Below, in pieces: positions 1-8,881 of a stretch of 64,000 nt of DNA. The stretch is from an uncultured Clostridia bacterium (lineage in GTDB: Bacteria > Bacillota > Clostridia > Oscillospirales > Acutalibacteraceae), in contig CAMHAH010000003.1 of NCBI GenBank assembly GCA_946183365.1, positions 1-64,000 of the forward strand, in the 5' to 3' direction. How positions within the stretch are numbered: the first letter of the stretch is position 1; each line of letters starts with the position of its first letter. The position numbers were made by a program, and so were the translations under genes. Under the pieces are notes generated by a model. That model did no database searches. It saw only the letters and a program-made list of their open reading frames with translations, and had not been told where the DNA came from.

Positions 1-56
1 TTTTTACATTTGTGACTTTTGCCTATTGACAAACGGTCACTACATAACAGTATTAA

Positions 57-710
57 TCAGTGTTTAGTATCAAAAAGCGCGAACAAGCCGTTATCGGGCT
101 TGAACTCAAAGCTGAGCTTCTCTCCCGATATCGGATGGTCAAAGCTCAGCCTTGACGAACACAGCATTATATTGTCACACACTATCCTGCTTCCGTAGCG
201 CCTGTCGCCCGCGAGCGGCATTTTACGAGAAGCGAACTGCACCCTTATCTGGTGAGTTCTGCCTGTGAGCAGGGTGACCTCGATCAGCGAGATATCCTTC
301 TCTTCATGCCTTACGGTACATAAAGTCCTGTATCTCAGCCGCGCTTCTTTAACGCCTTTTCGCTGTCTTTTTACGACATAGCTCTTATTCTTACGCCTGT
401 CGTAAAAAAGCAGGTCGCTCATATCGCCCTCATCCTCTTCGGGAGCTCCCTCGATAACGGCGAGATAAGTCTTTTCTATCTCTCCCGACTGAGCCATAGA
501 GCTGAGCCTTTGAGCCGCCTTGTGCGATAAGGCGTATACCATAAGCCCCTGAGTAGTGCGGTCAAGACGGTGAACTGCGGCTACATGATCGCACCCGAGA
601 GCCTCTTTGAGCATATCGGGCATATTGGGCTTTTTATCATCGCTCTCGCTGAGCGCTCCGTAAGGCTTTACCGCTACGGCGATATGCTCGTCGGAGTAAA
701 GTATATCCAT
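57..710 (-). CDS. RluA-family RNA pseudouridine synthase
   Basis: This 217-residue protein probably isomerises uridine to pseudouridine in rRNA or tRNA. The diagnostic catalytic motif HRLDRTTQGL is near residues 47-56, with the catalytic aspartate in RLD. A second family motif, TGRTHQIRVQFA, follows near residues 150-161, and the block around LAGDRRYG comes after it. The protein is short and has no N-terminal S4 domain, so it resembles the small RluA-type enzymes rather than RluD. The start ATG shares its A with the TGA stop of the upstream fhs gene (TGATG), so translation is probably coupled. The target position in RNA cannot be told from sequence. Downstream there are only 56 bases before the window edge. 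Confidence 0.9.
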   Translation of the reverse strand: MDILYSDEHIAVAVKPYGALSESDDKKPNMPDMLKEALGCDHVAAVHRLDRTTQGLMVYALSHKAAQRLSSMAQSGEIEKTYLAVIEGAPEEDEGDMSDLLFYDRRKNKSYVVKRQRKGVKEARLRYRTLCTVRHEEKDISLIEVTLLTGRTHQIRVQFASRKMPLAGDRRYGSRIVCDNIMLCSSRLSFDHPISGEKLSFEFKPDNGLFALFDTKH

Positions 711-2377
711 CAGAAAAGTCCGCTGATAACGCCGTTATCGTCAACGTCGATACGCTCAGCGGCAGGCGACTTGGGCAGACCCGGCATGGTCATTATATCG
801 CCTGTGAGCGCTACCAAAAAGCCCGCGCCGGCGGATATACGAACGTCCTTGACATGGATGACAAAGCCCTCGGGAGCGCAGATAAGCGCCGCCTCGTCAG
901 AGAAGCTGTACTGGGTCTTCGCGATACAGATCGGCAGATTAGCGTAGCCCATCCTCGTCAGCTTCTGTATATCCTTCTCAGCCTTCTTGGTAAATGCGAC
1001 GTGGCTTGCGCGGTAGACGCGCTTGGCTATCGCCCTGATCTTCTTTTCGACAGGGAGATCAAGCTCATATACGAAGCTGAAATCAGCGTTGCTCTCTTCT
1101 TCACAGAGCCTTACTACCTCCTCGGCGAGAGCCTTGCCGCCCTCGCCGCCGTCAGCCCATACGGTGCTGAGCACGGTGTTGACGCCCAGCTCCTTACAGC
1201 GGCGCTCTACCATCTCTATCTCGGCGTCGGTATCGGTCGGGAAACGGTTGAGAGCTACTACCGCAGGCAGGTGGAAAACGTTCTTTATATTATCTACGTG
1301 TCTGAGAAGGTTCGGCAGACCCTTTTCGAGAGCCTCAAGGTTCTCGGGACCGAGGTTCTTTTTATCTACGCCGCCGTGCATCTTAAGAGCGCGCACGGTA
1401 GCGACGATAACGACAGCGTTGGGCTTCATATCGGCGTAACGGCATTTGATGTCAAGGAACTTCTCAGCGCCGAGATCAGCGCCGAAGCCCGCCTCGGTAA
1501 TGGTATAGTCGCTGAGCTTTCTGGCTGTCTTGGTAGCTATTACCGAATTGCAGCCGTGAGCGATATTAGCGAAAGGTCCGCCGTGAACAAAAGCGGGAGT
1601 ACCCTCTAAGGTCTGTACAAGGTTGGGCTTTAACGCGTCCTTCAACAGAGCCGCCATAGCTCCCTGAGCCTTGAGATCTCCCGCGGTAACGGGCTTTTCG
1701 TCAAAGGTATAGCCGACTATTATCTTTGCGAGCCTCTCTTTAAGATCACTTACTGACTGAGCGAGACACAGTATAGCCATAACCTCTGAGGCTACCGTGA
1801 TATCGTAGCCGTCCTCGCGAGGTACGCCGTTTACTCTTCCGCCGAGACCGTCGGTGACAAATCTGAGCTGGCGGTCGTTCATATCCACACAGCGCCTCCA
1901 TGTTATGCGCCTGGGGTCTATATTAAGGCTGTTGCCCTGATAGATATGGTTATCAAGCATAGCGGCAAGCAGATTGTTCGCCGCGCCTATCGCGTGGAAA
2001 TCACCCGTAAAATGCAGGTTTATATCCTCCATAGGCACCACCTGAGCCCAGCCGCCGCCGGCGGCTCCGCCCTTGATGCCGAACACGGGACCGAGCGAAG
2101 GCTCTCTCAGAGCGACGTTGACGCTCTTGCCTATCTTCTTCATACCATCGGCGAGACCGATGGTCGTGGTGGTCTTACCCTCTCCCGCGGGCGTAGGGGT
2201 CATAGCGGTTACAAGTATCAGCTTATTATTTCTATCCTTATTTTTCAGGACGTCAAGGCTCAGCTTAGCCTTGTACTTACCGTAATACTCGAGGTATTCC
2301 TCGGGTATGCCCGCGTCAGCTGCTATCTGACCGATAGGCTTCATCTCACAGCTTTGGGCGATCTCAATATCTGTCAT
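710..2377 (-). CDS. fhs: Formate--tetrahydrofolate ligase
   Basis: The enzyme joins formate to tetrahydrofolate with ATP, giving 10-formyl-THF for purine synthesis and one-carbon metabolism. From the chosen start it is 555 residues, the normal length for the family. The ATP loop [13 protein letters not shown] lies near residues 60-72, and the conserved [18 protein letters not shown] block follows. I start at the ATG reading [12 protein letters not shown] lies nine bases upstream, whereas an upstream extension of 27 residues has no family character. It is followed directly by the pseudouridine synthase gene with a TGATG overlap. The long plus-strand open frames across this gene are antisense shadows. 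Confidence 0.97.
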   Translation of the reverse strand: MTDIEIAQSCEMKPIGQIAADAGIPEEYLEYYGKYKAKLSLDVLKNKDRNNKLILVTAMTPTPAGEGKTTTTIGLADGMKKIGKSVNVALREPSLGPVFGIKGGAAGGGWAQVVPMEDINLHFTGDFHAIGAANNLLAAMLDNHIYQGNSLNIDPRRITWRRCVDMNDRQLRFVTDGLGGRVNGVPREDGYDITVASEVMAILCLAQSVSDLKERLAKIIVGYTFDEKPVTAGDLKAQGAMAALLKDALKPNLVQTLEGTPAFVHGGPFANIAHGCNSVIATKTARKLSDYTITEAGFGADLGAEKFLDIKCRYADMKPNAVVIVATVRALKMHGGVDKKNLGPENLEALEKGLPNLLRHVDNIKNVFHLPAVVALNRFPTDTDAEIEMVERRCKELGVNTVLSTVWADGGEGGKALAEEVVRLCEEESNADFSFVYELDLPVEKKIRAIAKRVYRASHVAFTKKAEKDIQKLTRMGYANLPICIAKTQYSFSDEAALICAPEGFVIHVKDVRISAGAGFLVALTGDIMTMPGLPKSPAAERIDVDDNGVISGLF

Positions 2378-2509
2378 GTGCATCATCTCCGTCGACAAAT
2401 TGCGGCTTTTTTCCATATTACCGTATACGATTATATAATAATTGCGCATTTTAGTCAAATATTACATTGGCGGTCTGTAAATATTTTACTGATATCCTGT
2501 CAAAACTAC

Positions 2510-2538
2510 TTGCTATCTGTCACAAAATGTAGTAATAT
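2510..2538 (+). promoter_or_regulatory. Sigma-A-like promoter of xpt
   Basis: TTGCTA at 2510-2515 and TAATAT at 2533-2538 are separated by exactly 17 bases. The leader to the xpt ATG is only about 30 bases and carries GGGGGA as ribosome site at 2562-2567. It is too short to hold a purine riboswitch. Confidence 0.7.
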
Positions 2539-2573
2539 TTAATTACTTAGAGCAACATTTTGGGGGACACTTT

Positions 2574-3143
2574 ATGAAGCTGCTTGAAGAAAGAATTTTA
2601 AAAGACGGAATCGTACGCGAGGGCAACGTCCTTAAGGTAGACAGCTTTGTCAATCATCAGATAGACGTTGACTTCATCGCTGAGCTCGCAAAGGAATTCA
2701 AACGCCTGTATGAGGGAGAGGAGATCACAAAGATCCTTACCATAGAGGCGAGCGGTATCGGTATCGCCTGCATAGTAGCGCAGGAGTTCCATGTACCGGT
2801 AGTATTCGCAAAGAAGAACAAGACTATAAACATCGCAAACGACGTCTATACGTCAAAGGTAGAGAGCTTCACCCATAAGCGCACCTATGACATCATCGTA
2901 TCAAAGGACTTCTTAAAACCCGAGGATAAGGTGCTCATCATCGACGACTTCCTCGCTATGGGCTCGGCGCTGAAGGGGCTTATCAGCCTTATACGCGACG
3001 CCGGCGCCACTATAGTAGGAGCGGGAATAATCATCGAGAAGGCATACCAGCAGGGCGGCGAGATGATACGCGATATGGGAATAAGAGTCGAATCGCTCGC
3101 GCGTATCAAGAGTATGGAAAACAATCAGATACAATTCATCTGA
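2574..3143 (+). CDS. xpt: Xanthine phosphoribosyltransferase
   Basis: This purine-salvage enzyme converts xanthine and PRPP to XMP in the cytoplasm. The 189-residue length matches bacterial Xpt. The PRPP-binding loop VLIIDDFLAMGSAL is at residues 120-133. The stretch ILTIEASGIGIA near residues 54-65 is the typical family block, and it opens with the characteristic MKLLEERI. GGGGGA lies about seven bases upstream of the ATG. In many Firmicutes xpt is headed by a guanine riboswitch and followed by pbuX; here there is neither, and the next gene is a wall enzyme in the same direction with a 50-base gap. Loss of riboswitch control is therefore a visible difference from the Bacillus arrangement. 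Confidence 0.96.
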   Translation: MKLLEERILKDGIVREGNVLKVDSFVNHQIDVDFIAELAKEFKRLYEGEEITKILTIEASGIGIACIVAQEFHVPVVFAKKNKTINIANDVYTSKVESFTHKRTYDIIVSKDFLKPEDKVLIIDDFLAMGSALKGLISLIRDAGATIVGAGIIIEKAYQQGGEMIRDMGIRVESLARIKSMENNQIQFI

Positions 3144-3193
3144 CAAGTATTCGGAACATATAAATCAAACAGAACCAAAATATAAGGAATATC

Positions 3194-4681
3194 GTGAGTT
3201 TTATGAAGAAAAAAACTATTATCATAAGCGTTGCCTCTGTACTCGCTTTAGCTGTCGCGATAGCCGCCGTTTGGGCGATCCTTGCAAACAGAAATACCGC
3301 GCCCGACAACAAGAAGAGCAATCATGTTATCTCGGGCCTCAGCGAACCCACACAGATAACCTCTATAATCAAGGAGCGTGATTTTACAGCGCCGTCAGAG
3401 ACAGCGACACAAGCGCCGGAGGATACCGATGAGACTGTCGATGAACAAACAGTCTATAACGCGGCTAACATCCCCGCGGTGACCGAGCTGAAAAGGCTCG
3501 GCGGTCAACCGGACAGCATAAACCTCGTATGGAGAGATACCAAGGGCGTAAAAGGCTACAGAGTATACTGGAAGCGCAGCGGGGTAAAGGACGCTATCTA
3601 TACCCTATTCTCAACCGTAAAGCGCGCTAACCTTGAGATACGCAACCTGCCTCAGGGCAGTAAGTATGATTTTAAGGTAGTCGCTTTCATCGCCGACGAA
3701 TACGGCTCTTATGAGGGCAAGGCGGCTGAGTGCACCTTTGCCACAGAGCCAAAGGCTGTATCGGGCTTTAAGCTCACAGACGCCACAAGCGATACCACCA
3801 CCATGAGCTGGACCAAGAACGATAACGCGGACGGCTATATAATGCAGCGCTGCTACGGCGGCGTATGGAGCGAGTATAAGACCTTTGACGCGGATACGAC
3901 TGAGTTCACCGATAAAGAGCTCTCGGGAGGCAGAGCGTATTTTTACCGCATCAGCTCTTTCAGAGAGGACAGTGACGGTAAGCTTGAAAGCGAGACCGCC
4001 GATATCTACACGGTAGCGGGCATGACCGCTCCCACGGATAACGGCTCAACCTCGCGATTGGGCAGAGTTTCTCTCGATTTCAACAGGAGCCAGTATGCCG
4101 AAGGCTATGAAGTGTACTTCTCATTGGATAAAAAGAACTGGGAGCTGCTCGACGAGGTCACGGAGCCTCACTACAGCTCAACGCGCCTGACCGACGGAGA
4201 GACCTATTACTTCCGTGTTTATCCGTTCAAAAACATCAGCTACCTCAAGGTAAGAGGTCCGTTCCTTGCACTCAGCTTCACGGCTAACACAGAGATCTAT
4301 GATAAACAGGTAGGCGACACCTACATAGAGGTCAGCCTGTCCGATCAGCATATGTGGTATGTCAAGGACGGCAGCGTATTCCTCGACAGCCCCGTAGTAT
4401 CCGGCAACAAAAGCACGATGGATACGCCCAAGGGCTTTTACAGCATACTCAGCAAGGCATCGCCCTGTACTCTCAAGGGCGACGATTATGTATCCTATGT
4501 CGATTACTGGATGGCGTTCATCGGCGGCTCTTACGGTCTGCATGACGCCTCGTGGCGTTCAAACTTCGGCGGAAACATTTATAACGGCGACGGCTCTCAC
4601 GGCTGTGTGAACCTGCCCAATGATATCGCTAAGAAGCTGTATAACAACGCCTCGGTCGGAACTCCGGTCATTGTTTACTGA
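3194..4681 (+). CDS. Secreted L,D-transpeptidase with fibronectin type III domains
   Basis: This is probably a wall enzyme that forms 3-3 cross-links in peptidoglycan or attaches proteins to it. The N-terminus has a lysine cluster and one hydrophobic segment (about residues 9-30), which is a signal anchor. A Thr/Glu/Asp-rich linker follows to about residue 90. Next come about three fibronectin-III-like repeats (roughly 90-180, 180-272, 272-360), marked by recurring W, YxVYW-like and YxFRV-like strands. The C-terminal YkuD domain starts near 370 and carries the catalytic motif SHGCVNLP near residues 468-475, with cysteine as nucleophile and an upstream GLHD. I chose the GTG at 3194 because AAGGA lies five bases before it; the ATG at 3203 is possible. 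Total 495 residues. Confidence 0.92.
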   Translation: MSFMKKKTIIISVASVLALAVAIAAVWAILANRNTAPDNKKSNHVISGLSEPTQITSIIKERDFTAPSETATQAPEDTDETVDEQTVYNAANIPAVTELKRLGGQPDSINLVWRDTKGVKGYRVYWKRSGVKDAIYTLFSTVKRANLEIRNLPQGSKYDFKVVAFIADEYGSYEGKAAECTFATEPKAVSGFKLTDATSDTTTMSWTKNDNADGYIMQRCYGGVWSEYKTFDADTTEFTDKELSGGRAYFYRISSFREDSDGKLESETADIYTVAGMTAPTDNGSTSRLGRVSLDFNRSQYAEGYEVYFSLDKKNWELLDEVTEPHYSSTRLTDGETYYFRVYPFKNISYLKVRGPFLALSFTANTEIYDKQVGDTYIEVSLSDQHMWYVKDGSVFLDSPVVSGNKSTMDTPKGFYSILSKASPCTLKGDDYVSYVDYWMAFIGGSYGLHDASWRSNFGGNIYNGDGSHGCVNLPNDIAKKLYNNASVGTPVIVY

Positions 4682-4700
4682 TAATAAACCAAAATACCAA

Positions 4701-4736
4701 AGCGCTTTCACCACCCGATGAAAGCGCTCTTTTTTT
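4701..4736 (+). terminator. Rho-independent terminator after the L,D-transpeptidase gene
   Basis: A perfect 10-base stem (AGCGCTTTCA paired with TGAAAGCGCT), an 8-base loop and a T7 run follow the stop codon by 19 bases. Confidence 0.93.
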
Positions 4737-4985
4737 ACTTTGCGGGAAACTGCTCGTTTCCGTAAAGTTAAAAAATCTGTATGTCCGCTCAGTTTACCTC
4801 TGTGCGAAAGCGAGCGATGTAATTGAGAAAGTATGTACATAACATACCAAAAAACCTGACCGCTTTGAGAGCAAACAGCTCAAAATACACTTACAAATTA
4901 TTCCTGTATATTCTTTGCATGATTAACCTTTATCGGTAAACAATAACATTACAATAATTTGTAAACCAAAACAAGGAGTTCAGAT

Positions 4986-5162
4986 ATGAAAGCAACAGGA
5001 ATCGTCAGACGTATCGACGACCTCGGACGCGTCGTCATCCCTAAAGAGATACGCCGAACCCTGCGTATCCGCGAGGGTGACCCATCGCTGACAACATTGA
5101 CACCGTGGCTAAAATTTACCATTTCCTTGTTTAACATCGACAAAAGATTGAAGCTTACATAG
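4986..5162 (+). pseudogene. Truncated AbrB/SpoVT-type regulator, cut by a dispersed repeat
   Basis: The first 33 codons read as a classic AbrB/SpoVT N-terminus (MKATGIVRRIDDLGRVVIPK and on to REGDP), the swapped-hairpin DNA-binding half. AAGGAG sits upstream with good spacing, so a real start is preserved. After the GDP codons the sequence changes into the dispersed repeat, which also occurs at 22.4, 39.2 and 51.0 kb. The frame then runs through 26 unrelated residues to a TAG at 5160-5162. The dimerisation strands and any C-terminal domain are missing, and I do not find the missing half elsewhere in the window. The chimeric 58-residue product is unlikely to work as a normal regulator. The 240 bases before it (from 4737) show nothing else I can name. 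Confidence 0.8.
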
Positions 5163-5314
5163 TGCAGATTAACAAGAGATTTGTCCTCTAATCACTCCTG
5201 ACAATGACTATCCGAGAAGGGTACTGTGAAGCTAAATGTAGAATTTTGTGATTACAGTTATTGATTTTGCTTAGAATTATGTGAATTATCATCTTGATAT
5301 TGTTAGATTTTTGT
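5079..5314 (+). repeat. Dispersed repeat, copy 1
   Basis: The core (about 5083-5180) matches three other stretches in the window, all in this orientation. Its first conserved stretch is TGACAACATTGACACCGTGG. Similarity to copy 3 continues downstream through a TGACTATCCGAGA block to a TTGATATTGTT block near 5294-5304. The left edge falls inside the abrB-like gene, close to 5079-5083. No terminal inverted repeats or target duplication are evident. Confidence 0.85.
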
Positions 5315-5322
5315 GATATATT
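5294..5322 (+). promoter_or_regulatory. Promoter of the AAA/DUF4143 gene, lying partly in the repeat
   Basis: TTGATA at 5294-5299 and TATATT at 5317-5322 have a 17-base spacer, with TGA just before the -10 as in extended -10 sites. The -35 part is inside the dispersed repeat and is also present in copy 3, so the repeat can donate outward promoter elements. AGGAG at 5329-5333 is the ribosome site. Confidence 0.7.
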
Positions 5323-5342
5323 ACTCTTAGGAGAGTGATATT

Positions 5343-6683
5343 ATGGATCTGCTCAAGCGTAAAATTGACCAATTCCTTTTAGATTGGAAAAATGATCTCA
5401 ACCATATGCCCTTGATCGTCAAAGGCGCACGCCAAATCGGAAAAACCGAATCTATCAGACACTTTGCTAAAGCCAATTACTCTTCCGTAATCGAAATCAA
5501 CTTTGCTCTTCAAAAACAGTATAAAGACATTTTTGACGATGGCTTTGAGGTAGACACGATCATCAAAAATATAACACTGCATAATCCTAGCTTTAAGGTT
5601 ATCCCGAACGAAACGCTTATATTTTTTGATGAACTGCAAGACTGTCCGAACTGCGCAACAAGCCTCAAGGCATTTAACCTTGATAAGCGGTATGACGTCA
5701 TCTGCTCAGGTTCAATGATGGGGATCAACTATCAGGAGATCGAATCCAACAGCGTCGGTAACAAAGAGGATTACGAAATGTACTCCATGGACTTTGAAGA
5801 GTTTCTTTGGGCAAAGGGATATTCCGATGCTTTGATCGACGAGCTATATCGGCATATGATAGAACTAACGCCGTTATCCAACACAGAGTTCAATGTTGTT
5901 ATGAGCGCTTTTCGCGAGTACATGATCATCGGAGGAATGCCGGCGATCGTAAATACCTTTGTCACACAAAACAATTACAGCGGAACGTTGAAAATGCAAA
6001 AACAGATTCTACTGGACTATGAAGAGGATATTACCAAATACGCCAAAGGATTAGATAAAGCAAAAATACTCAACATCTATCGTAAGATTCCTGTATTCCT
6101 CGGAAAAGACAATAAAAAGTTCCAGATCTCAAAGGTAGCTAAAGGCGCAAGGAATCGCGATTATGTCGGTACTGTTGATTGGCTGAGTGATGCCGGCATC
6201 ATCAATATCTGCTATTGTATGGATCAGCCGGAGCTTCCTCTAAGAGGTAACTTCAACCCCGATAATTACAAGATCTATTACAGAGATACGGGTTTGCTCA
6301 TTGCTTCTCTGGATGATGAAGCGCAACAGGATCTGCGCGACAATAAAAATTTCAACACCTATAAAGGCGCTATATATGAAAACGTTGTTGCGGATATGCT
6401 TGTCAAGCAAGGCTATGGGCTATATTTCTTCCGTAATGAAAAGTCGACGATTGAAATGGATTTCTTTGTACGGGATACAGATTCGCTGATTCCGGTTGAA
6501 GTAAAAGCGACTGATAATGCAACCGTATCTTTGAATAACTTGATAAAAAAAGACAGTTATTCAGATATTAAATATGGCATTAAGCTTGCAAACAAAAATA
6601 TTGGATTCATCGGTAAGTTTTATACTTTCCCCTATTTTCTGGCTTTCCTATTAAAAAGATATCTGTCTGAGAAAAGGGAATAA
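5343..6683 (+). CDS. AAA-type ATPase with DUF4143 / PD-(D/E)XK-like C-terminus
   Basis: A 446-residue protein of the large bacterial and archaeal family of ATPases with a C-terminal DUF4143 region. Walker A is GARQIGKTES (residues 28-37) and Walker B is TLIFFDELQD (91-100). The C-terminal stretch EMDFF followed by IPVEVKA (about 385-405) has the acidic-x(n)-ExK layout of a PD-(D/E)XK nuclease fold. Family members are often found in accessory regions and their role is poorly known; some are linked to toxin or defence modules. It stands alone, with its own promoter and ribosome site AGGAG and a hairpin downstream. The start ATG is the only well-placed one. Confidence 0.88.
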   Translation: MDLLKRKIDQFLLDWKNDLNHMPLIVKGARQIGKTESIRHFAKANYSSVIEINFALQKQYKDIFDDGFEVDTIIKNITLHNPSFKVIPNETLIFFDELQDCPNCATSLKAFNLDKRYDVICSGSMMGINYQEIESNSVGNKEDYEMYSMDFEEFLWAKGYSDALIDELYRHMIELTPLSNTEFNVVMSAFREYMIIGGMPAIVNTFVTQNNYSGTLKMQKQILLDYEEDITKYAKGLDKAKILNIYRKIPVFLGKDNKKFQISKVAKGARNRDYVGTVDWLSDAGIINICYCMDQPELPLRGNFNPDNYKIYYRDTGLLIASLDDEAQQDLRDNKNFNTYKGAIYENVVADMLVKQGYGLYFFRNEKSTIEMDFFVRDTDSLIPVEVKATDNATVSLNNLIKKDSYSDIKYGIKLANKNIGFIGKFYTFPYFLAFLLKRYLSEKRE

Positions 6684-6692
6684 TACCCTAAT

Positions 6693-6736
6693 AAGCCGTC
6701 ACCCAGCGCATTGATTCGCAGTATGAGTGACGGCTT
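6693..6736. terminator. Hairpin between convergent genes
   Basis: Arms AAGCCGTCAC (6693-6702) and GTGACGGCTT (6727-6736) are perfectly complementary. The T-tract on the plus strand is broken (CGTTTGACTTTT). The site lies between a plus-strand stop (6683) and a minus-strand stop (6783), so it may serve both genes. Confidence 0.65.
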
Positions 6737-6782
6737 CGTTTGACTTTTCAGTTGAACATATCGGATTGTGAATCAGCAAATA

Positions 6783-7148
6783 CTATTTCTTCTTACCGCC
6801 CTTTTTGAAGCTATCGGAGATCTGCTGCTTCATCTCCGGGGTTTTCATTAACTCGGCAAAAAGCGTATTGACAACACTTTCTCCCATAGCGTTCTGCATC
6901 TCCTTATCCTTTAGCTCTAATTCGTGTTGATGCTGCAGCTGTAATCGCTCTGTTTCCAGTCGATTTTTCTCCCGTTCTTTCTCCAGATCCAGCTTAGCCT
7001 TCTCGCGCTCCTTTTCTAAATCGATCGTAAATTGCCTGTCAAGCTTCGTTATCTCCGCCTTCGCTTGACGTCGTGCGCAAACATAACTGGATAAACCCGC
7101 AATCAAAGCGCACAGCACCGATACGATGTATGGATATAAATCAATCAT
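6783..7148 (-). CDS. Small membrane-anchored coiled-coil protein
   Basis: This 121-residue protein has one N-terminal hydrophobic segment (about residues 5-25), followed by a strongly charged heptad-like region (about 30-90) in which LEKEREK-type units repeat, and a basic C-terminal tail ending GGKKK. The layout suggests a membrane-tethered coiled coil that oligomerises or holds a partner at the membrane. It is the last gene of a three-gene minus-strand set with the 7175-7669 and 7659-8114 genes, and GGAG lies upstream. I do not recognise a family and assign no function. Confidence 0.7.
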   Translation of the reverse strand: MIDLYPYIVSVLCALIAGLSSYVCARRQAKAEITKLDRQFTIDLEKEREKAKLDLEKEREKNRLETERLQLQHQHELELKDKEMQNAMGESVVNTLFAELMKTPEMKQQISDSFKKGGKKK

Positions 7149-7174
7149 TATTAGCTGTTACTCCTTCCCTGATA

Positions 7175-7669
7175 TCATATCAAATATCCGGTAGTGAAAT
7201 CCTGCCGAAGATCCCTCTTGATTCCTTCGAGCTGTTCTTGAGAAAGATGAAGCCCCGCGGCGATCTCCTCATCATAAAACCTCAGGATATATCCCTTACA
7301 GACAGCATATTTAATGAAACTGAGTCGGGAGATAAAGTCATAGAGTTCAACAGAACAAAACATATCATCTGCCGCGATATAGGTTGACAGCATCGTTTCC
7401 TCGCTATCGACAAAAGGTTTATCTAGAGACAGATATCGGTAATAATACCTGTTATTATGTTTCATCCATCTGTTGACTTTTTTGACGATGACCGCTTCAG
7501 CGTAATCTTCAAAGCTGTAACTGCACCGATAGCGACGATATCTTATATTTGCCTCGAAGAGGGCTTTCCACATGATCTGAAAGATTTCTTCACGCCACCC
7601 GTCCCATTTATGAAAGAAGTGATGACGATACAGCTTTTCCAAATAGCGCTTGGGGTAATCATTTCCCAT
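7175..7669 (-). CDS. Sigma-factor-like small protein
   Basis: A 164-residue protein that I do not recognise with certainty. The N-terminal half, rich in aromatic and basic residues (WREEIFQIMWKALFEA and RYRCSYSFEDYA), resembles region 2 of small ECF-type sigma factors. The C-terminal half ends with a helix-turn-helix-like stretch (FYDEEIAAGLHLSQEQLEGI). Its start overlaps the end of the upstream gene by 11 bases, and its stop lies 26 bases before the coiled-coil membrane gene. A sigma-like protein next to a membrane coiled-coil protein could suggest a sigma/anti-sigma or phage-type late regulator arrangement, but this is only inference. Confidence 0.6.
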   Translation of the reverse strand: MGNDYPKRYLEKLYRHHFFHKWDGWREEIFQIMWKALFEANIRYRRYRCSYSFEDYAEAVIVKKVNRWMKHNNRYYYRYLSLDKPFVDSEETMLSTYIAADDMFCSVELYDFISRLSFIKYAVCKGYILRFYDEEIAAGLHLSQEQLEGIKRDLRQDFTTGYLI

Positions 7670-8114
7670 TCTTCTTTCTCCTGTTCTTGCCGCTGCCCAT
7701 CATTTTTCCGACGGAATACTCCAAACTCTGTTTGCCGCCGCTCAACACATCCGTGTACTCACCGACCCACAGCTGTAGTTCTTCGCTATAGCTGATGATG
7801 TATCTACACGGCACAGCAAGGCCCGCATCGCACAGAGACTTCACAAACTCTATGTCCTTGATCCTTCCCGACTTTGGAAACACATATTTGCCCTCCTCCG
7901 TTTCACTGAGCAGAATCGTCTTCTTGTCATCCGAGATCATCATCTTCATGTTAAAACAATGAATCATCGACAAGAACCGCTCATTCATCGCGAGATGACC
8001 GCTTTCGCTGACGCCAATCGCCAACACCTTCCGACGGTCACGAGGCACTTCTACCTCCTTGAAGCTCTCTAAGTCGATCTGCTTATGGTAGATTGGGTAT
8101 TTTTTCGTATTCAT
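7659..8114 (-). CDS. Hypothetical protein, first gene of a three-gene operon
   Basis: This 151-residue soluble protein has no signal peptide or membrane segment. It has a hydrophobic-alternating N-terminal half that looks like a beta-rich domain (IDLESFKEVEVPRDRR and similar strands) and a basic, low-complexity tail (MMGSGKNRRKKNGK). I do not recognise the family. A perfect AGGAGG lies upstream of the ATG. The 3' end overlaps the sigma-like gene by 11 bases, so the two are probably translated together. Confidence 0.65.
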   Translation of the reverse strand: MNTKKYPIYHKQIDLESFKEVEVPRDRRKVLAIGVSESGHLAMNERFLSMIHCFNMKMMISDDKKTILLSETEEGKYVFPKSGRIKDIEFVKSLCDAGLAVPCRYIISYSEELQLWVGEYTDVLSGGKQSLEYSVGKMMGSGKNRRKKNGK

Positions 8115-8137
8115 CTGAATACCTCCTATAAAACAAT

Positions 8138-8169
8138 TTCGGCAGCTCCTACCACGGGAAGCTGCCGAA
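8138..8169 (-). terminator. Terminator of the AbiL-like operon
   Basis: A perfect 10-base stem (TTCGGCAGCT and AGCTGCCGAA) with a 12-base loop. On the minus strand it is followed by AATTGTTTTATAG. It lies downstream of the RloB-like gene and just before the AGGAGG of the next operon. Confidence 0.7.
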
Positions 8170-8218
8170 TCGTATTATAGCAGATATTATAATGTTGTCC
8201 AATAAAAAGGTCATTATA

Positions 8219-8878
8219 TTAAAGATATTGTTTGAATTCCTGCATCATTATATGCATCTTTGTCCCGGGTGCAGATTCAGTCGGGGTTTTGCCTTGATTC
8301 TCTTCTTCCAATCTCATCGCATTCCGGATTGCATTATCGAGATATGGGAGCAAAATCTCAAAAATATCTTCTCGATTCTTTGCATATGCACCATGTATCC
8401 CAAGTCTCTCAGTCAACCTCGGGAAATACTCATTGCGATGAAGATCAGCTTGCAAATACATAAAATGAAGTAAAAACCAAAGCTCTATACATTGGTTGGA
8501 CCAGATTGCGTGATACGTAACACCATCACTCTCAGAGCAATTACGGCATCTTTCTTCTACCTCATTGAAATGATCTGCAGGAAAGTCATCTTTATCATAC
8601 ACTAACCAAACGTTACTGTACCCGTTTACACTTTCTGAAACTATCTGGTGCGCACATTCAAATAGCCCGATGGTGTTCCCGAGACCGCCTTTGATCTCCA
8701 ACTGTATACGATTAGATTCTTTTCTGTTAATATGATCTTTCAATGACAGAAAATAGTTAGGCTCGGTTTTCGATCCCTCACAAACGATCAGATTATAATC
8801 CAGATGTAACGATCTCTTACGACCGCCTCTCTTTTTGGGCCACTTTTGCTCACTGTGTTTTGGAGGTTTAAGGCTCAC
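8219..8878 (-). CDS. RloB-like protein, second component of an AbiL-type abortive infection pair
   Basis: This 219-residue protein has the RloB family hallmarks: VCEGSKTEPNYF (about residues 32-43), LVYDKDDFPADHF (about 92-104) and SNQCIELWFLLHF (about 126-138). RloB-type proteins have a Toprim-like nuclease fold and commonly follow an AAA ATPase in phage-defence operons such as AbiLi/AbiLii. A basic N-terminus (KKRGGRKR) could contact nucleic acid. The start is GTG, three bases after the stop of the ATPase gene, with GGGAGG inside the ATPase end, so expression is coupled. Toxicity or activation by phage is inferred from family context, not seen here. Confidence 0.82.
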   Translation of the reverse strand: MSLKPPKHSEQKWPKKRGGRKRSLHLDYNLIVCEGSKTEPNYFLSLKDHINRKESNRIQLEIKGGLGNTIGLFECAHQIVSESVNGYSNVWLVYDKDDFPADHFNEVEERCRNCSESDGVTYHAIWSNQCIELWFLLHFMYLQADLHRNEYFPRLTERLGIHGAYAKNREDIFEILLPYLDNAIRNAMRLEEENQGKTPTESAPGTKMHIMMQEFKQYL

Positions 8879-8881
8879 TCA

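Noticed and set aside
854..1609. 251-codon plus-strand open frame
   Set aside because: It lies entirely antisense to fhs, shows no family motif and has no ribosome site.
2459..2573. Purine riboswitch upstream of xpt
   Set aside because: The promoter lies 36 bases before the gene and no purine-aptamer core or paired arms are present.
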